This document shows, one piece after another, positions 31,962 through 33,466 of a stretch of DNA of 33,466 bases. The stretch is from assembly GCA_013003065.1 (NCBI GenBank), contig JABDLI010000037.1, forward strand, positions 1-33,466, in the 5' to 3' direction. Within the stretch, counting starts at the first letter, position 1, and each line of letters opens with the position of its first letter. The position numbers were made by a program, and so were the translations under genes. Origin of the DNA: Phycisphaerales bacterium. Its GTDB lineage: Bacteria > Planctomycetota > Phycisphaerae > Phycisphaerales > SM1A02. The notes beneath the pieces were generated by a model that was not told where the DNA came from, ran no database searches, and saw nothing but the letters and a program-made list of their open reading frames with translations.

Positions 31962-33080
31962 ATGAAACGCTACTTCTTCCGCCGCTTCCGCAACGCCGTG
32001 ACCGTTGGCGTCGGTGCGCTGGCGCTCTCCATCGCTCCCACCACCCTCGCCGACGAGGAAGTCGAGGATCGTGGTCCGTATTACGAGGACGACGCCTGGT
32101 ACGACATCAGCGAGTGGTTCGACGGGAACGACTACAACCCGACCGACGAGAACGCCGGCCGCTGGGACGACGAGACCTACGACGCGTATCAGGACAACAG
32201 CGGAGACTCGGACAACGACCGCTGGTTCGGCTTCGATTCCCGCTACGACGATGACAACTGGTTCTACGACTACTACGACGACGGTGACCTCGCCACGTTC
32301 GATGGCGACGAAGATGGCGTCTTCGAGTACGCGTACCGGTACGTTGACGTCGACGGGGACGGCCTCTACGACGGCTGGTACCACGCCCGCGACTGGAACC
32401 GCGACGGCGAGTTCGACACCTTCACGTTCTACGCGCTCAACAAGGCTGCATCGATCAAGGGCAGCAACCCGCATTCGGCGTCGTCTTCGCAGCATCGGAG
32501 CAACGCGATGGACCGCACGTCCAAGCGTCAGATGGTGCGCGGCACCATCGCTTCGACCAAGAAGGTCGCCGTGCGCGACAGCAAGCACCTGTGCGCGAAG
32601 GTGAAGCGCAACGACGGTTCGACGACCTTCGTCGACCTGGGACCGGTGCGTGATCTCGATCACCTCGACCTCGACTCCGGCGCCCCGATCGTCGCGTGGG
32701 GTCCGCGGACCAAGGTCGGCGACAAGAGCCTGATCGTCGCCCAGAAGATCAAGGCCAACGGCCAGACCGCGTCGGTCGATCGGTCGCTGCGGACGGTGAA
32801 CGCAAGCGTGACGTCGACCCGCACCGTGCCGGTGCGAGGAACGACCCACCAGCTCCTCATCGTGACGCCGCGGAACGGCAAGAAGTGTGCGGTCGACGTG
32901 GGGCCGGTGAGCGGCAACCTGCCGTCGATCCAGACCGGTGACAAGGTCACGCTCGAGGGCACGATGGTGCGTGCGAACGATCGCCGCGTGCTGATGGCCA
33001 AGTCGATCGAGATCGACGGCGAGGCCTTCGAGATCGAACGCCACGCGACCGCGACGACGCAGACGTCGCAGGGCAACTGA
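31962..33080 (+). CDS. Secreted acidic protein with two tandem OB-like domains
   Basis: 372 residues. N-terminus MKRYFFRRFRNAVTV...LSIAPTTLADEE is a signal peptide with a basic start and Ala-Asp cleavage region. Residues about 30-150 are extremely rich in Asp, Tyr, Trp and Glu (YYEDDAWYDISEWFDGNDY, DDDNWFYDYYDDGDLATFDG) and include EF-hand-like DVDGDGLYDGWYHARDWNRDG, suggesting calcium or surface binding. Residues about 185-265 and 265-350 are two related domains: the pattern V-x-x-x-(T/A)-S-T-(K/R)-x-V-x-V-R, V-D-(L/V)-G-P-V, then a GDK and IKANGQ/IEIDGE end. They look like small OB-fold (BOF/DUF5666-type) repeats; I do not recognise an exact family. Ribosome binding site AAGGAGA before ATG 31962. 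A strong terminator follows. Confidence 0.8.
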   Translation: MKRYFFRRFRNAVTVGVGALALSIAPTTLADEEVEDRGPYYEDDAWYDISEWFDGNDYNPTDENAGRWDDETYDAYQDNSGDSDNDRWFGFDSRYDDDNWFYDYYDDGDLATFDGDEDGVFEYAYRYVDVDGDGLYDGWYHARDWNRDGEFDTFTFYALNKAASIKGSNPHSASSSQHRSNAMDRTSKRQMVRGTIASTKKVAVRDSKHLCAKVKRNDGSTTFVDLGPVRDLDHLDLDSGAPIVAWGPRTKVGDKSLIVAQKIKANGQTASVDRSLRTVNASVTSTRTVPVRGTTHQLLIVTPRNGKKCAVDVGPVSGNLPSIQTGDKVTLEGTMVRANDRRVLMAKSIEIDGEAFEIERHATATTQTSQGN

Positions 33081-33128
33081 TCCATCCTCCCCTGTCCGAC
33101 GCGGAGACGCGTCACCCTTCCCAACCTC

Positions 33129-33164
33129 GGGGCACGCACCTTCTCGGTGCGTGCCCCCTTTGTT
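33129..33164 (+). terminator. Strong Rho-independent terminator
   Basis: GGGGCACGCACC (33129-33140), loop TTCTC, GGTGCGTGCCCC (33146-33157), then CCTTTGTT. A perfect 12-bp stem with a T-rich tail, 49 nt after the stop. It is the clearest terminator in the window. Confidence 0.9.
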
Positions 33165-33165
33165 C

Positions 33166-33466
<301 letters not shown>

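Overview
The window is high-GC, densely coded DNA, most likely from the Planctomycetota and probably a Phycisphaerae-like lineage. I infer this from four traits: secreted proteins ending in paired dockerin-like 'DLDGSGDVGFxDLLxxLxAWGPC' modules (57-713, 965-2788, 22757-24925); pseudopilins with FTIIELLVVVSIIALL leaders and a C-terminal 'FYDGHV' motif; an ECF-type sigma factor overlapping a membrane Ser/Thr kinase; and DNA polymerase II and BipA genes of bacterial type. No rRNA, tRNA, CRISPR or insertion sequence was recognised.

Layout. 1-4.2 kb: two secreted dockerin-like proteins, a DinB-fold protein and a 0.67-kb non-coding stretch of repeats. 4.2-8.7 kb: DNA polymerase II (polB), a DUF2461 protein and a secreted DUF1579-like protein. 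8.7-11.3 kb (minus strand): two tandem, strongly conserved pseudopilin paralogues. 11.5-17.2 kb: BipA/TypA, a probable selenoprotein with an in-frame TGA, a DUF1801 protein with a histone-like tail, a YdjM-type membrane protein and a DUF454 protein. 17.5-22.5 kb: a four-gene, translationally coupled pseudopilin operon. 22.7-24.9 kb (minus strand): a large secreted dockerin-like protein. 25.1-30.9 kb: ECF sigma factor, Ser/Thr kinase with an FGE-like sensor domain, and two copies of an unrecognised two-gene cassette. 31.0-33.1 kb: a Pmp3/YqaE peptide, a PRC-barrel protein and a secreted acidic protein; the first two are preceded by the same 28-bp element.

Three things stand out. First, 13610-14911 reads through an in-frame TGA in a GCT-(TGA)-NNG context of a thioredoxin-like protein. 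Starting 15 nt after the TGA is a 7-bp hairpin with a GGTCC loop, as expected of a bacterial SECIS, so the gene is probably a selenoprotein that a standard gene caller would split. Second, eight intergenic spacers consist almost wholly of degenerate hexamer arrays (GTCCGN on the plus strand left of 7.8 kb, its complement GGACNC right of 13.4 kb). They often run from a stop codon to a TAnnnT -10-like box of the next gene. Third, the sigma-kinase pair is followed by a duplicated pair of uncharacterised genes, which may be a signalling module with paralogous effectors.

Both window ends lie inside hexamer arrays, so the neighbouring sequence is unknown.
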